From Hymenobacter psychrophilus (lineage in GTDB: Bacteria; Bacteroidota; Bacteroidia; Cytophagales; Hymenobacteraceae): 64,000 bases of DNA. A model generated the notes under the pieces. The model searched no databases. It saw nothing but the letters and a program-made list of their open reading frames with translations, and was not told the origin of the DNA. The position numbers and the translations under genes are program-made. Shown piece by piece: positions 34,651 to 43,472 of the stretch; the first letter of the stretch is position 1; every line of letters starts with the position of its first letter. The stretch is taken from the NCBI RefSeq assembly GCF_900107135.1, contig NZ_FNOV01000011.1, positions 1 to 64,000 on the forward strand. Reading direction: 5' to 3'.

Positions 34651-36022
34651 CCCAACCACCGCCGCTCAACACCGCCCGTTGGGCTGGCTGGTCGGGCTGG
34701 GCCGGCTGGCCGTGCTGCTCGCGGGGCTGGCCGCAACGGCCTGCTCCGGCAAGCCCGAAAACCCGGCCGGCGACCCCGCGGCCGCCACCGCCCCGGCGGC
34801 AGCCGCCGACGTGTACACTTGCTCCATGCATCCCCAGATTCTGCGCGACGAGCCCGGCGACTGCCCCATCTGCGGCATGAACCTGGTGAAAAAAGCCAGC
34901 ATGATGACCACGGTGCCGGTGCCAGCGGCCTCGGCTAGCGGCACCGCTGCGGGCGGTACCGTGCCCGCCTCCAACGAGCAGGTGCTGACGCGGGTGCAGC
35001 TGGTGCAGCCCTCCCCAACGGCCGATTCAGCGGCGACTATTGTGGCGCCGGGTACCATTGCCTACGACCCCCGCCGGTTCGAAAACGTGGCTGCCCGCTT
35101 CGGCGGGCGTATCGAGCGGCTGTACGTGCGCTACCAGTTCCAGCCGGTGCGCGCCGGCCAGAAGCTCTTCGATATTTACAGCCCCGAGCTGGTGACCGAG
35201 CAGCAAAACCTGCTGTTCCTGCTCAAAACCAACGACCCCGACGACCGCGCCCTGCTCAACGCCTCGCGCCAGAAACTCCGGCTGTTGGGCCTTACGGCGG
35301 CGCAGGTGCGGGCCGTGGAGCAACGCGGCCTGCCGCAGCTGAGCGTGAGCGTGTTCAGTCCGGTGAGCGGCTACGTGATGGAAACGGGCGCCGCAGCTGC
35401 CGCCGGCGCATCGGGTATGAGCCAACCGGGCAGCGCCCCTGTCGTCGGCACCGCGTTAGAGCAGACCGCGCCGCTCGCCATTCAGGAGGGCCAGTACGTG
35501 GAGCGCGGGCAGCGCGTGCTGCAGGTGGCCAACATCGACCAGGTGTGGGTGCGCCTGCAGCTGTACGCCCGCGACGTGGCTGCCGTGCAGCCGGGCCAAC
35601 CCGTAGAAATTACGCTGAACGACCGGCCGCAGGCCCCGGCCCTGCAGGCCCTGGTGGCCCTGCTGGAGCCCGTGCTGGCCGGCGACGCTGCCACCGTAAC
35701 GGCGCGGGTGTACCTGCCCAACCCCGGCGGGCAGCTCAAAATCGGGCAGCTCGTGACGGGCCGCATTACGCCCCCGGCGGCATCAGGCGGCCTGTGGGTG
35801 CCGGCTACGGCTGTGGTTGACCTCGGCACCCGACAGGTGGTGTTCCGGCAGCAGCCGGATAGCCCGCGCCTGCTGGCTGTGGCCGTGGTAACCGGTGCCC
35901 GCCGCGGCACGCAGGTGCAGGTGGTGCGCGGCCTGCGCCCCGCCGACCGGATTGCCGAAAACGGCCAGTTCCTGGTCGATAGTGAATCCTTCATAAACCC
36001 CGTGGCCGATGCGCAACAGTAG
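34628..36022 (+). CDS. RND periplasmic adaptor with heavy-metal-binding domain (CusB-like), first of two
   Basis: 464 residues. Lipoprotein signal with LAATAC, then a metal-binding domain VYTCSMHPQILRDEPGDCPICGMNLV, followed by the membrane-fusion-protein architecture: ENVAARFGGRIERLYVRYQFQPVRAGQKLFDIYSPEL (lipoyl half), a helical hairpin, the second lipoyl half (GQYVERGQRVLQVANIDQVWVRLQLYARD) and a beta-barrel domain. Links the inner-membrane pump to the TolC channel and may pass metal ions to the pump. Overlaps both neighbours, indicating one operon. Confidence 0.92.
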   Translation: MSVKLNNSPTTAAQHRPLGWLVGLGRLAVLLAGLAATACSGKPENPAGDPAAATAPAAAADVYTCSMHPQILRDEPGDCPICGMNLVKKASMMTTVPVPAASASGTAAGGTVPASNEQVLTRVQLVQPSPTADSAATIVAPGTIAYDPRRFENVAARFGGRIERLYVRYQFQPVRAGQKLFDIYSPELVTEQQNLLFLLKTNDPDDRALLNASRQKLRLLGLTAAQVRAVEQRGLPQLSVSVFSPVSGYVMETGAAAAAGASGMSQPGSAPVVGTALEQTAPLAIQEGQYVERGQRVLQVANIDQVWVRLQLYARDVAAVQPGQPVEITLNDRPQAPALQALVALLEPVLAGDAATVTARVYLPNPGGQLKIGQLVTGRITPPAASGGLWVPATAVVDLGTRQVVFRQQPDSPRLLAVAVVTGARRGTQVQVVRGLRPADRIAENGQFLVDSESFINPVADAQQ

Positions 36023-37319
36023 CAACCTTATAGCCCTGATGGCGCTATGCCTCGGGCTGGCCGCCTGCGGGCGCGCCGACGACCCTGCCACCGCCTCGGC
36101 CCCACAGGCCGATGCCACGGCCACCTCGGCCACGGCCGCGCTGGGCCGCTACTACACCTGCTCCATGCACCCGCAGGTGCACCAGGACCACCCCGGCGAC
36201 TGCCCCATCTGCGGCATGGACCTGATTGCCGTCAACAAGCCCACGGCCAGCGCCACCGGCGGCGCCCGCACCCTGCATCTAAGCGCCGAACAGGTGCGGC
36301 AGGGCAACATCCGGGTGTCTAAAGTGGGGCAGCAGGGCGCCAACGACAAAACCAGCGGCGCGGCCCTGGCCACTGGCCTGCGCCTCACGGGCCGGGTGGT
36401 GCTCAACCCCGAAAACCTGGTGCAGGTGAGTGCCCGCGTGCCCGGCCGCGTCGACCGGCTTTACGTGCGGGCTACCGGCGAAACCGTGCGGGCCGGCGCG
36501 CCGCTCTTTGCCATTTACAGCGAAGAATTACTAAAAGCCCAGCAGGAATTGCTGCTGGCCCGGGCGCAAATGCGCGAGCTTGCCGGCCAACAAATCGACT
36601 ACGCTCCCCTGGCCGACGCGGCCCAAACCAAACTGCGTCTCTGGGGCATGACGTCCCGTCAGATTACCACGCTGTTGCGCTCGGGCAAGGTGCTGAACCC
36701 GATGCCTTACTTCAGCCCCCGCAGGGGCATCGTGCAGACCCTCAACATTCGTGAGGGCGACTACGTGAGTGAGGGCACCGCCGTGCTCCAGCTAGCCGAC
36801 CTGAGCTCGGTGTGGGTGGAGGCCCAGCGCTATGCCTCCGACCAGCCCCTGCGCGACGGCCAAACCGTGCAGGTGTCCTTTCCCGCGTTTCCGGGCCGTG
36901 TGGTGCCGGGCCGGGTGAGCTTCAGCAGCCCTGAGCTGGCCGGCGAAAGCCGCGTGGCCCTAGTGCGGGTGAAAATTCCCAATCCGCATCAGCAGTACAC
37001 GCCGGGCCTGCAGGCGGTGGTCGAGACCGTGGGGCCAGTGAGCCGGGCGGAGCCGGTTGCTGGGGGTGGCCTGCGGGTGCCCATTGCGGCCGTTTTGCAG
37101 GAGTCAGCCGGCAGCAGCCTGTGGGTGCGCAACCCTGATGGCCGCTACGAAAACCGCATGGTGAAGCTGGGTCCCCAGACCGGTCAACAGGTCGAAATCC
37201 TATCCAACTTAAAAGCCGGTGAGGAGGTGGTCATTAACGGTGCTTACCTGCTCAATAGCGAATACATTCTGCAAAACGGTGCCACCCCAATGGCGGGCAT
37301 GGAAGGCATGAAAATGTGA
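36009..37319 (+). CDS. RND periplasmic adaptor with heavy-metal-binding domain (CusB-like), second of two
   Basis: 436 residues, same architecture as the preceding gene: lipobox LGLAAC, metal-binding YYTCSMHPQVHQDHPGDCPICGMDLI, then lipoyl, hairpin and barrel domains (VSARVPGRVDRLYVRATGETV; VQTLNIREGDYVSEGTAVLQLADLSSVWVEAQ). Ends in a Met/Gly tail (TPMAGMEGMKM) that could bind copper. Overlaps the first adaptor by 14 bases. The two are diverged paralogs, so a mixed adaptor ring is possible; sequence cannot tell. Confidence 0.92.
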   Translation: MRNSSNLIALMALCLGLAACGRADDPATASAPQADATATSATAALGRYYTCSMHPQVHQDHPGDCPICGMDLIAVNKPTASATGGARTLHLSAEQVRQGNIRVSKVGQQGANDKTSGAALATGLRLTGRVVLNPENLVQVSARVPGRVDRLYVRATGETVRAGAPLFAIYSEELLKAQQELLLARAQMRELAGQQIDYAPLADAAQTKLRLWGMTSRQITTLLRSGKVLNPMPYFSPRRGIVQTLNIREGDYVSEGTAVLQLADLSSVWVEAQRYASDQPLRDGQTVQVSFPAFPGRVVPGRVSFSSPELAGESRVALVRVKIPNPHQQYTPGLQAVVETVGPVSRAEPVAGGGLRVPIAAVLQESAGSSLWVRNPDGRYENRMVKLGPQTGQQVEILSNLKAGEEVVINGAYLLNSEYILQNGATPMAGMEGMKM

Positions 37320-37412
37320 GCAGGAGCGTAAATGTGCTGAAAAAAGCATTCAGCATGACGTTCTGTTTGCTACGGTTATTTCGGTTACTCTAGCGTCCAA
37401 CCGCTATTCGAT

Positions 37413-38174
37413 TCAGCCGATAAGCTGGCGGGCAATGTCGGGCAGGGTGGGGCCCGTGAGGGTGGGAGCGGGGGCCAAGGGGTAAACCTGCTGGCCCGGG
37501 CGGGAGATGAACGCCGCTTGCAGGCCCGCTAGCTGCGCGCCGGCAGTATCCCAGCCGTGGGCGGCTATCAGCATGGCCTGGGCAGGCGCTACTTTCAGCT
37601 GCTGGCAGGTGCTGTGGTAGGTTTCGGGGTGGGGCTTGTAGCGCTTGAGCGAATCGATGCTAAGCAGCTGCTCAAAAAAACCGGTGAGGCTGGCGTAAGC
37701 CATCTGCTTTTTCACCGTGGCATCGGGCGAGTTGGTGAGCGTGACCATGCGGAAGCCCGCCTTTTGCAGCGCCGTGAGGCCGGGAATAATGTCGGGGTGG
37801 GGGGGCAGCTCGGTGATAAGCGTGAGGATTTCTTTCTTGTGGGCCGCCGGGCGCGCCGGCTGGCCCAGCGCCTGCGCCAGCATATCGAGGGCCGCGTCCC
37901 CAATCTGCCCGAAGTTGTGGTAGTTGCCGGTCACAGTATCGACCAGTGAATACTGAAGCAGCAGCCCAAACCACTGCTTGAAAGCCGTTTCCGACTGGAA
38001 TTCCTGGTTGACGGCCTGCTGCAGCTTGCCCAAGTCGAGCAGGGTTTCGTTGACGTCGAAAATCAGCAGTTTGGGGCGGTCGGAGGTGGGAGCCATGGCA
38101 GAGAGGGAAACGGGCAAGGCCGCGGCGGCTGTGGCCAGGGCGAGGGAGGATAAAACAAAGCGTCGGGTAACCAT
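37413..38174 (-). CDS. Exported haloacid dehalogenase type II-like hydrolase
   Basis: 253 residues. Tat-like signal (TRRFVLSSLALATAAAALPVSLSAMA), then a HAD type II core: LLIFDVNETLLD (nucleophile Asp), VTLTNSP, RYKPHPETY (Lys) and AAHGWDTAGAQLAG. These are the four motifs of L-2-haloacid dehalogenases. Export of this family is unusual, since most members are cytosolic; the true substrate may be another haloacid or phosphate ester. Convergent with the efflux operon. Confidence 0.88.
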   Translation of the reverse strand: MVTRRFVLSSLALATAAAALPVSLSAMAPTSDRPKLLIFDVNETLLDLGKLQQAVNQEFQSETAFKQWFGLLLQYSLVDTVTGNYHNFGQIGDAALDMLAQALGQPARPAAHKKEILTLITELPPHPDIIPGLTALQKAGFRMVTLTNSPDATVKKQMAYASLTGFFEQLLSIDSLKRYKPHPETYHSTCQQLKVAPAQAMLIAAHGWDTAGAQLAGLQAAFISRPGQQVYPLAPAPTLTGPTLPDIARQLIG

Positions 38175-38372
38175 GCGCCCTATTACGCAACCCGCCGGCG
38201 CCGGGCTGCCCCGGGGTACTTTTTCTGAAAAAAGCAGGTCCGTTTTCAGCCGGCCGCGGCTGGTTCTGTATTCGGCGGCATGCCGCTGACTTGCCTGCCA
38301 AGGTCATAGCTCAGCTAGACTTGGGGTGAGCAGGTGGTGGCTTCGCGAAGCAGAGAAAAGCAAAAACGCCGA

Positions 38373-38404
38373 CACAAAAAACGGGGCCCGCAAAGGCCCC
38401 GTTT
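38373..38404 (-). terminator. Rho-independent terminator of the SlyD-like gene
   Basis: 10-bp stem AAACGGGGCC/GGCCCCGTTT (38379-38388, 38395-38404), 6-base loop, then TTTTTTGTG on the minus strand. Confidence 0.85.
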
Positions 38405-38433
38405 CCCGTTTCTCTATTGCAACCGGCAGCTGA

Positions 38434-38949
38434 TTAGTGCTGGTGGCCACCCTCGCCATGCACATGGCCGTGGTCCATTTCTTCGGCGGTGGCTTCGCGT
38501 ACCTCGGCCACTTTGCCGTCGAAGTGCATCACCATGCCAGCCAGCGGGTGGTTGAAGTCCATTTTTATGGCGTCAGTCCCGATTTCGACCACTTTGCCCT
38601 GCATGTGGTGGCCTTGGTTGTCGGCCATGGGCAGGAAGTTGCCCACCTGCAGCATTTCCTCGTCGGTCTGGCCGTCGATTTCAAATACGTTGCGCGGGAT
38701 GTCGACGACCGCCTGCTCATCGTAGTCGCCGTAGGCCTGCTCGGGGGTGAGGCTGAAGCTGAACGGGTCGCCGGAGTTCTTGCCATCGAGCTGGCGCTCA
38801 AACTCTTCGGGTAGGCCACTCTGGCCGAACAGAAACACCATGGGGGCATCGGTGTCGGCCGACTCTACGAGTATTTTTTCCTGGTTTTCGTCGGTTACGC
38901 TCAGGTCGTAGGTAATGGTAACGACTTTATTGGGGCTGATCTGCGTCAT
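38434..38949 (-). CDS. FKBP-type peptidyl-prolyl isomerase, SlyD-like
   Basis: 171 residues from the ATG at 38949. FKBP core with the inserted chaperone flap (KVVTITYDLSVTDENQEKILVESADTDAPMVFLFGQSGLPEEFERQL, FSLTPEQAYGDYDEQAVVDIPRNVF, DFNHPLAGMVMHFDGKVAEVREAT) and a His-rich tail (DHGHVHGEGGHQH) expected to bind nickel or other metals, as in SlyD. Cytoplasmic chaperone and proline isomerase. The start is chosen because upstream in-frame codons have no family counterpart. Confidence 0.92.
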   Translation of the reverse strand: MTQISPNKVVTITYDLSVTDENQEKILVESADTDAPMVFLFGQSGLPEEFERQLDGKNSGDPFSFSLTPEQAYGDYDEQAVVDIPRNVFEIDGQTDEEMLQVGNFLPMADNQGHHMQGKVVEIGTDAIKMDFNHPLAGMVMHFDGKVAEVREATAEEMDHGHVHGEGGHQH

Positions 38950-38982
38950 GGAATTTTGGGAAAGAATGGGAGGCAAAAGCAA

Positions 38983-39311
38983 TAATTGCTAGTTACGGAA
39001 ATGCTGGTAGAAAAATCGTTAAAAGGGGAAAACAAGCCCGGCAAGCCGCTATTACCCAGCTATAAAATTTGGGGATTTAAGGAGTTTGCCAAGCGCTACC
39101 ATAACCAAATGTATTTTAATCTGGTTTTAATGACGAAGCTGTTTACAAAGTCAAAAGGCGGTCATGCTGAGCTTGTCGAAGCATCTCTACCGCTTCGTCG
39201 CAGTCATCCAACGAAGCGGTAGAGATGCTTCGACAAGCTCAGCATGACAGTTTCGTAACCATGGCCGACTTTGTAAACAGCTTCGATTGTACAACCTAAC
39301 TGATTCATTAC
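38983..39311. other. 329-base intergenic region dominated by a nested palindrome
   Basis: Most of it is the nested palindrome at 39134-39285. A short open frame (38986-39222) runs through it but looks like a by-product of the repeat. Confidence 0.7.
39134..39285. repeat. Nested palindrome, copy B (GTCATGCTGAGC family)
   Basis: Inner arms 39161-39198 and 39211-39248 are perfect 38-bp complements with a 12-base loop. They are enclosed by a second perfect 19-bp inverted repeat (39134-39152, 39267-39285; CGAAGCTGTTTACAAAGTC). The outer pair is not found at copy A. Confidence 0.95.
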
Positions 39312-39980
39312 ATGTCATCTTTCTTTTCTAATATTTCCCCGGTCGTTACTTTTCGCTCCCTGCTCTGCGCCGGAGCCCTGTGCGCCCTCACTACTTTTTC
39401 GGCCCAGGCCCAGCGCCGCAGCCAGCCGGCCGCCGACAACATGAGCACTACGCCTATGAACACGGCTACCGCGCCCCCCGCCCAAACCGGCCTCAACTAC
39501 CGCAACCCCGCCGCCGACGACCGGATTCCAATGGAAGCCGCCAAGCGCGACGCCGTAGCGAAGGAAATGGAGGCGACGGTAGTGGAGCTGCTCGAACTCT
39601 ACCACGATGCCAAGCAAAGCCACTGGAACCTGCGCGGCCCCCTGTACTACCAGCTCCACGAGGTCCTGCAGGGCTACGCCGAAACCTATCTTAAATATAC
39701 CGACGTACTGGCCGAACGCTCGTTGCAGGTTGGCCGCCCCATTGATGGTCGGACGCCGGTGGTGGCCAGCCAGGCCAACCTGGAAGCTTTTCCTGGCGGT
39801 TTCCTAGAAGACCGCCAAGTGCTCGACCTTATGAGCAGCCGCGTGGATATGGTGGCCAAGCGGGTTCGGGAGCGGATTGAGCGGGTGGGGAAAATCGACG
39901 AAACGACGTCGAACCTGCTGCAGGAGTTGAGCTACGCCCTCGATAAGCAGGCGTGGCAGCTGCGGGTAACCCAACAATAA
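39312..39980 (+). CDS. Dps-like ferritin-fold protein with a signal peptide
   Basis: 222 residues. N-terminal signal (VTFRSLLCAGALCALTTFSAQA, cleavage about residue 34), a disordered Pro/Thr linker, then a Dps four-helix domain: VVELLELYHDAKQSHWNLRGPLYYQLHEVLQGYAETYLKYTDVLAERSLQVGRPIDG. The ferroxidase ligands of Dps (His in SHWNLRG, Asp and Glu in YTDVLAERS) are present. Dps normally sits on DNA in the cytoplasm, storing iron and consuming peroxide; a signal peptide points to an envelope version. Confidence 0.88.
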   Translation: MSSFFSNISPVVTFRSLLCAGALCALTTFSAQAQRRSQPAADNMSTTPMNTATAPPAQTGLNYRNPAADDRIPMEAAKRDAVAKEMEATVVELLELYHDAKQSHWNLRGPLYYQLHEVLQGYAETYLKYTDVLAERSLQVGRPIDGRTPVVASQANLEAFPGGFLEDRQVLDLMSSRVDMVAKRVRERIERVGKIDETTSNLLQELSYALDKQAWQLRVTQQ

Positions 39981-39996
39981 GTACGCTCAGCCAACC

Positions 39997-40046
39997 CACA
40001 CAGCAACGCCGCTCCTGGTTTCTACCAGCAGCGGCGTTGCTGTGTG
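39997..40046. terminator. Strong hairpin after the Dps-like gene
   Basis: Perfect 17-bp stem (39997-40013, 40030-40046) whose loop contains a further CTGGT/ACCAG pairing. No T run follows, so it may act as a barrier or stabiliser and not a classical terminator. Confidence 0.6.
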
Positions 40047-40143
40047 CAAGTGCTACAAAACAAATCAGCTACTTTTACTTCTGCGCAGCCGCTGCTCAAA
40101 AAAGACCTAATGAAACTGTCTGGCGCTGTTGTAAGCAGACCTT

Positions 40144-40893
40144 ATGAAACAGTTTAAGTGGTTGGTTTTCTGTATCGGATTGGCGATGTCGCCGAGCCAG
40201 CTGTTGGGGCAGAAAACGGCGAAGAAGCCAGCGGTAAAAAGTCCTGTGGGCGGGGATTTCGTATTTCCGGTGGCCCGCGATACGCAGCTGATTACCTACC
40301 ACGATACCATTCGGGTTGCCGGGGCTTCGGCCAAAACTATACTGGATCGGTTTGTCGATACGTACTATAAAAATTTCTTGTACGCCGACCGCGACACAGC
40401 CAACCGGCTGCGGCCCCGGCAAAAGGCTGCGCCGGGGGAAACGGTGCTAGTGGGGATGGCGATGCTGGCCCACCCCGGCGAGCGACCAATATTTGTGGCT
40501 GGGATTACGCCGCCTGAGGCGTTGCGCCATGCGCCCCCGGTTCGCTACCTGTATTTCACGCTCCGGTTTCGGGCCGCAGAAGGCATCGGCTACCTCATCG
40601 TTACCGATCTGCACCAGCGGAGCACCACCATGCAAAAAGAAATGGAGCGTCAATACGGCATCTCCCTGACTACGGGCCAGCGGCAGCCGCCGACGGTCGT
40701 TCCGCCCGTGCCGGCCCCCAGCACCCCCGTTGAGACCCTATACTGGTCTTGGCTGCCTGTTGCTTCCAAAGCGGCCCAGAAGCCGCGCCAGCCCACCATC
40801 GAGCCCGTGGCCACAGCCGCCGATGCCCGTTTGGTCGCTAGCACCGTGTATGATGTAATCAACGGACTGGAATTCAGTATAATACGTCGGTAA
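40144..40893 (+). CDS. Exported hypothetical protein
   Basis: 249 residues. Signal peptide (KWLVFCIGLAMSPSQLLG), then a soluble domain with DTQLITYHDTIRVAGASAKTILDRFVDTYYKN, a central VRYLYFTLRFRAAEGIGYLIVTDLHQ and a Pro-rich linker (TVVPPVPAPSTPVETL). No family recognised. A near-match promoter (TACTTTTA, 40070-40077) lies about 65 bases upstream. Codon use is host-like. Confidence 0.7.
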   Translation: MKQFKWLVFCIGLAMSPSQLLGQKTAKKPAVKSPVGGDFVFPVARDTQLITYHDTIRVAGASAKTILDRFVDTYYKNFLYADRDTANRLRPRQKAAPGETVLVGMAMLAHPGERPIFVAGITPPEALRHAPPVRYLYFTLRFRAAEGIGYLIVTDLHQRSTTMQKEMERQYGISLTTGQRQPPTVVPPVPAPSTPVETLYWSWLPVASKAAQKPRQPTIEPVATAADARLVASTVYDVINGLEFSIIRR

Positions 40894-40920
40894 ACGGGTA
40901 GGCAACCTGGCAGATAACGC

Positions 40921-40971
40921 AAGCGGCGGCGGAGCCACAGCTGATTCTTCGCTATGGCTCCGCCGCCGCTT
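40921..40971. terminator. Hairpin between convergent genes
   Basis: Perfect 17-bp stem AAGCGGCGGCGGAGCCA (40921-40937) with 40955-40971, 17-base loop; sits just after the plus-strand gene and beside the helicase stop, so probably a shared barrier. No T run. Confidence 0.6.
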
Positions 40972-40985
40972 CCATTATCTGATTT

Positions 40986-42968
40986 CTAGCTCTCCAGCTC
41001 CCAGGCCGTGCGGTAGGCCCCGATGCTTTCGGTGTAATCGATGAAGGCCTTGTAGAAGGGGTGGGAACCCAAAGTGGCCGAGTCGCCGATGAGCAGCAGC
41101 TTTTTGCGGGCCCGGGTCATGCCCACGTTCATGCGGCGGATGTCGCTCAGGAAGCCGATTTCGCCCTGGGGGTTGCTGCGGGTGAGGCTAATGGCAATGA
41201 TGTCGCGCTCCTGGCCCTGGAACGAGTCAACGGTGCCCACGCTCAGCATGCGGTGCTCCATGAGGCCCACCAGCTCGTCGTTTTCCTCAATGGCGTCCTT
41301 CAGATAGTTGATTTGGGCGCGGTAGGGGGCAATTACACCAATGGTGAGCAGGTCGGTTTCGTGGTCGGCGGGGTCGTAGGGCTCCAGCAGCTGGGCCAGC
41401 CGTTTCAGCAGCAGGTCGGCTTCCTCGGGGTTGGCCGTCGAGCGGCTTTCCTCGATGGTGAGCTCCTGGAAGCCGAAACCGGCCGTGTCGAGGAACTCCA
41501 CGGCCAGGTCGGGGGCGAAGCGCGGGTCGTAGGCCGTCAGGTCGGCGTGGGCCACCGAGGGGGCGGCTTTCAGGCGGCCGTCGTAGAACTGCTCCGAGCT
41601 GAAAGCCATGATCAGCTCGTGCATGCGGTACTGGGTTTCCAGCATCCGGGCCACGCCGGGCTGGCGCTTGATGCACTTCTCAAACAGCGTTTCGCGTAGG
41701 CCTTCGCGGGCCGCTTTTTCGCTTTTCACGGTGGGTGGCAGCTGCTGGTGGTCGCCGGCCAGCACCACCCGGCCCGCCTTGGCAATCGGAATCCAGGAGC
41801 CCGGCTCCAGGGCCTGGGCGGCCTCGTCAATGAACACGGTTTCGTAGGTGAGGTGGCGGATGGCGCGGTTGCCGGCGCCCACCAGCGTGCAGGTAATCAC
41901 CTGCACCTGCTCCAAAAGGTCCTCGGTAATGTAGCGCTCCAACTGGTCCGATTCCTGGAGCAGCTCGTGGGCCTGCTGCTTGAGCAGGCGGCGCTGCTCG
42001 CGCTCCTCCCAGCCGAAGTGTTTCTTGAACTTGCCGGCTGCTTCGCGGTACTGCTCAGCCGTCTGGCGCAGGCTGCGCAGTTCGGCGTAGCTCTTGTGAT
42101 TCATGATTTGGGCATCGAGCGTGTGCTGCAGCAGCAGGTCGGACACCCGTGAGGGGTTGCCCATCCGGATGACGTTCACGCCGCGCTCGGCCAGCTTTTC
42201 GGTGAGCAAATCGACGGCCGTGTTGCTCGGGGCGCACACCAGCACCCGCCGCTCGCGCCGGATGGTTTCCACGATAGCCTGCACCAAGGTGGTAGTTTTG
42301 CCGGTGCCGGGCGGGCCATGAATGATGGCCACATCCTGAGCGGCCAGTACATGGCGCACGGCGGCCAGCTGCGAGTCGTTGAGGGGCGAAGGGTAGTAGA
42401 GCGTGGCTTCGGCTTCGGGCCGGAAGCGGGCCGGTTTGGCCCCCAGCAGCACGTCGCGCAACTCGGCCAGCCGCGAGTCGTAGGCGCCCATCACCTTGCC
42501 CAGGGCGTAGTCCATCTCGCGGTAGCTCACCTCGTCGAAGGTCAGGTCCACGCCCAGCTTGCCCTCATCGGTCCAGTCGGGCAGGTCTTCCTTAGTGGTG
42601 CTGAGGCGGATTTTGTTGCGCTTGACGCTGGTAATCACGCCGCTCAGCGTGGGCCTGTCCGAGCCCGAGCGGCCGGGGATATTGGCAAACAGGGCGGCGT
42701 TCTTGCCTACCTGAAACAGGTGCAGCCCGCCAGCCCCGCCCTGACGCTCCAGCTCCACGACCAGCTTGCCGCCGAAGCCAATGTCCTCCTGGATTATCTT
42801 GACCGGGTACCACGTAAGGCCCCGGCGCTGGCGCTCGGCAATGCTGGCCTGGGCGCTCTTGATTTTGAATTGCTCGTAGTCCTCCTGCTGCTCCAGCTTG
42901 AGAAGGGCCTGCACCTTGCGCAGCTCTTTTTCGAGGGCGTAGGGTTCGGTATGCGTAGGTTGTGTCAA
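40986..42968 (-). CDS. SF1 helicase of the IGHMBP2/Dna2-NAM7 group
   Basis: 660 residues. N-terminal beta-barrel region (RRGLTWYPVKIIQEDIGFGGKLVVELERQG), then helicase motifs: Walker A IIHGPPGTGKTTTLVQA, motif Ia VLVCAPSNTAVDLL, Walker B VFIDEAAQALEPG, motif III VVLAGDHQQLPPTV, motif IV LETQYRMHELIM, motif V TVDSFQGQERDIIAISLTRSN and motif VI NVGMTRARKKLLLIGD. Such Upf1-like enzymes unwind DNA or RNA; the bacterial role is not settled. Monocistronic. Confidence 0.93.
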   Translation of the reverse strand: MTQPTHTEPYALEKELRKVQALLKLEQQEDYEQFKIKSAQASIAERQRRGLTWYPVKIIQEDIGFGGKLVVELERQGGAGGLHLFQVGKNAALFANIPGRSGSDRPTLSGVITSVKRNKIRLSTTKEDLPDWTDEGKLGVDLTFDEVSYREMDYALGKVMGAYDSRLAELRDVLLGAKPARFRPEAEATLYYPSPLNDSQLAAVRHVLAAQDVAIIHGPPGTGKTTTLVQAIVETIRRERRVLVCAPSNTAVDLLTEKLAERGVNVIRMGNPSRVSDLLLQHTLDAQIMNHKSYAELRSLRQTAEQYREAAGKFKKHFGWEEREQRRLLKQQAHELLQESDQLERYITEDLLEQVQVITCTLVGAGNRAIRHLTYETVFIDEAAQALEPGSWIPIAKAGRVVLAGDHQQLPPTVKSEKAAREGLRETLFEKCIKRQPGVARMLETQYRMHELIMAFSSEQFYDGRLKAAPSVAHADLTAYDPRFAPDLAVEFLDTAGFGFQELTIEESRSTANPEEADLLLKRLAQLLEPYDPADHETDLLTIGVIAPYRAQINYLKDAIEENDELVGLMEHRMLSVGTVDSFQGQERDIIAISLTRSNPQGEIGFLSDIRRMNVGMTRARKKLLLIGDSATLGSHPFYKAFIDYTESIGAYRTAWELES

Positions 42969-43061
42969 CAGATTCTATGCTTTTGAGATTCGTTAAGCTA
43001 ACAACGAAACCGGGCAAATGGTGGCCGAAAGGTCGGGAGGAAATCGGGAATGAAGCTTTGA

Positions 43062-43421
43062 CTACTTAGCAGCTATACGTCGAACGTATCTTTCCAATTC
43101 TTCTAAATCACGATAGACAGGACAAACAATATTAGCAAATCGTATGAGTGCTTCTTCGCTGTCCGCATACATATCGAGTTGATAACTTTCTTCATCAAAA
43201 TCAAAATGCCCAAGTAGTTCAGGGTCGCTTCCCTCCACAATCAAGGCTGTCACATCTACCAATGAAAGCCGACCATCCAGGATACCATATTCATCGAACA
43301 GCTTCTTATGAGCAGAGAAGAGTTGATCCTCAAAATCTGCAACGACCTGATACATCTGCTCAGGGGAGCCATTTGCAGCACCATCAACAAATAACACTTT
43401 GAAAGGAGAAAAATCGGTCAT
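43062..43421 (-). CDS. Hypothetical acidic protein
   Basis: 119 residues from the ATG at 43421. Strongly acidic, soluble (VLFVDGAANGSPEQMYQVV, GHFDFDEESYQLDMYADSEEALIRF, YRDLEELERYVRRIAAK). GC is about 44%, lower than its neighbours, which hints at acquisition; the size and acidity resemble immunity-type proteins, but no family is recognised. A second in-frame ATG at 43442 is possible as the start. Confidence 0.6.
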   Translation of the reverse strand: MTDFSPFKVLFVDGAANGSPEQMYQVVADFEDQLFSAHKKLFDEYGILDGRLSLVDVTALIVEGSDPELLGHFDFDEESYQLDMYADSEEALIRFANIVCPVYRDLEELERYVRRIAAK

Positions 43422-43472
43422 AGTAATGTGTCTGAAATTCAATTATGTCTCACTCAAAAGTATGCCGTAAGC

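Noticed and set aside
38986..39222. 78-residue open frame on the plus strand before the Dps-like gene
   Set aside because: It is largely made of the palindromic repeat (peptide AELVEASLPLRR) and has no family match.
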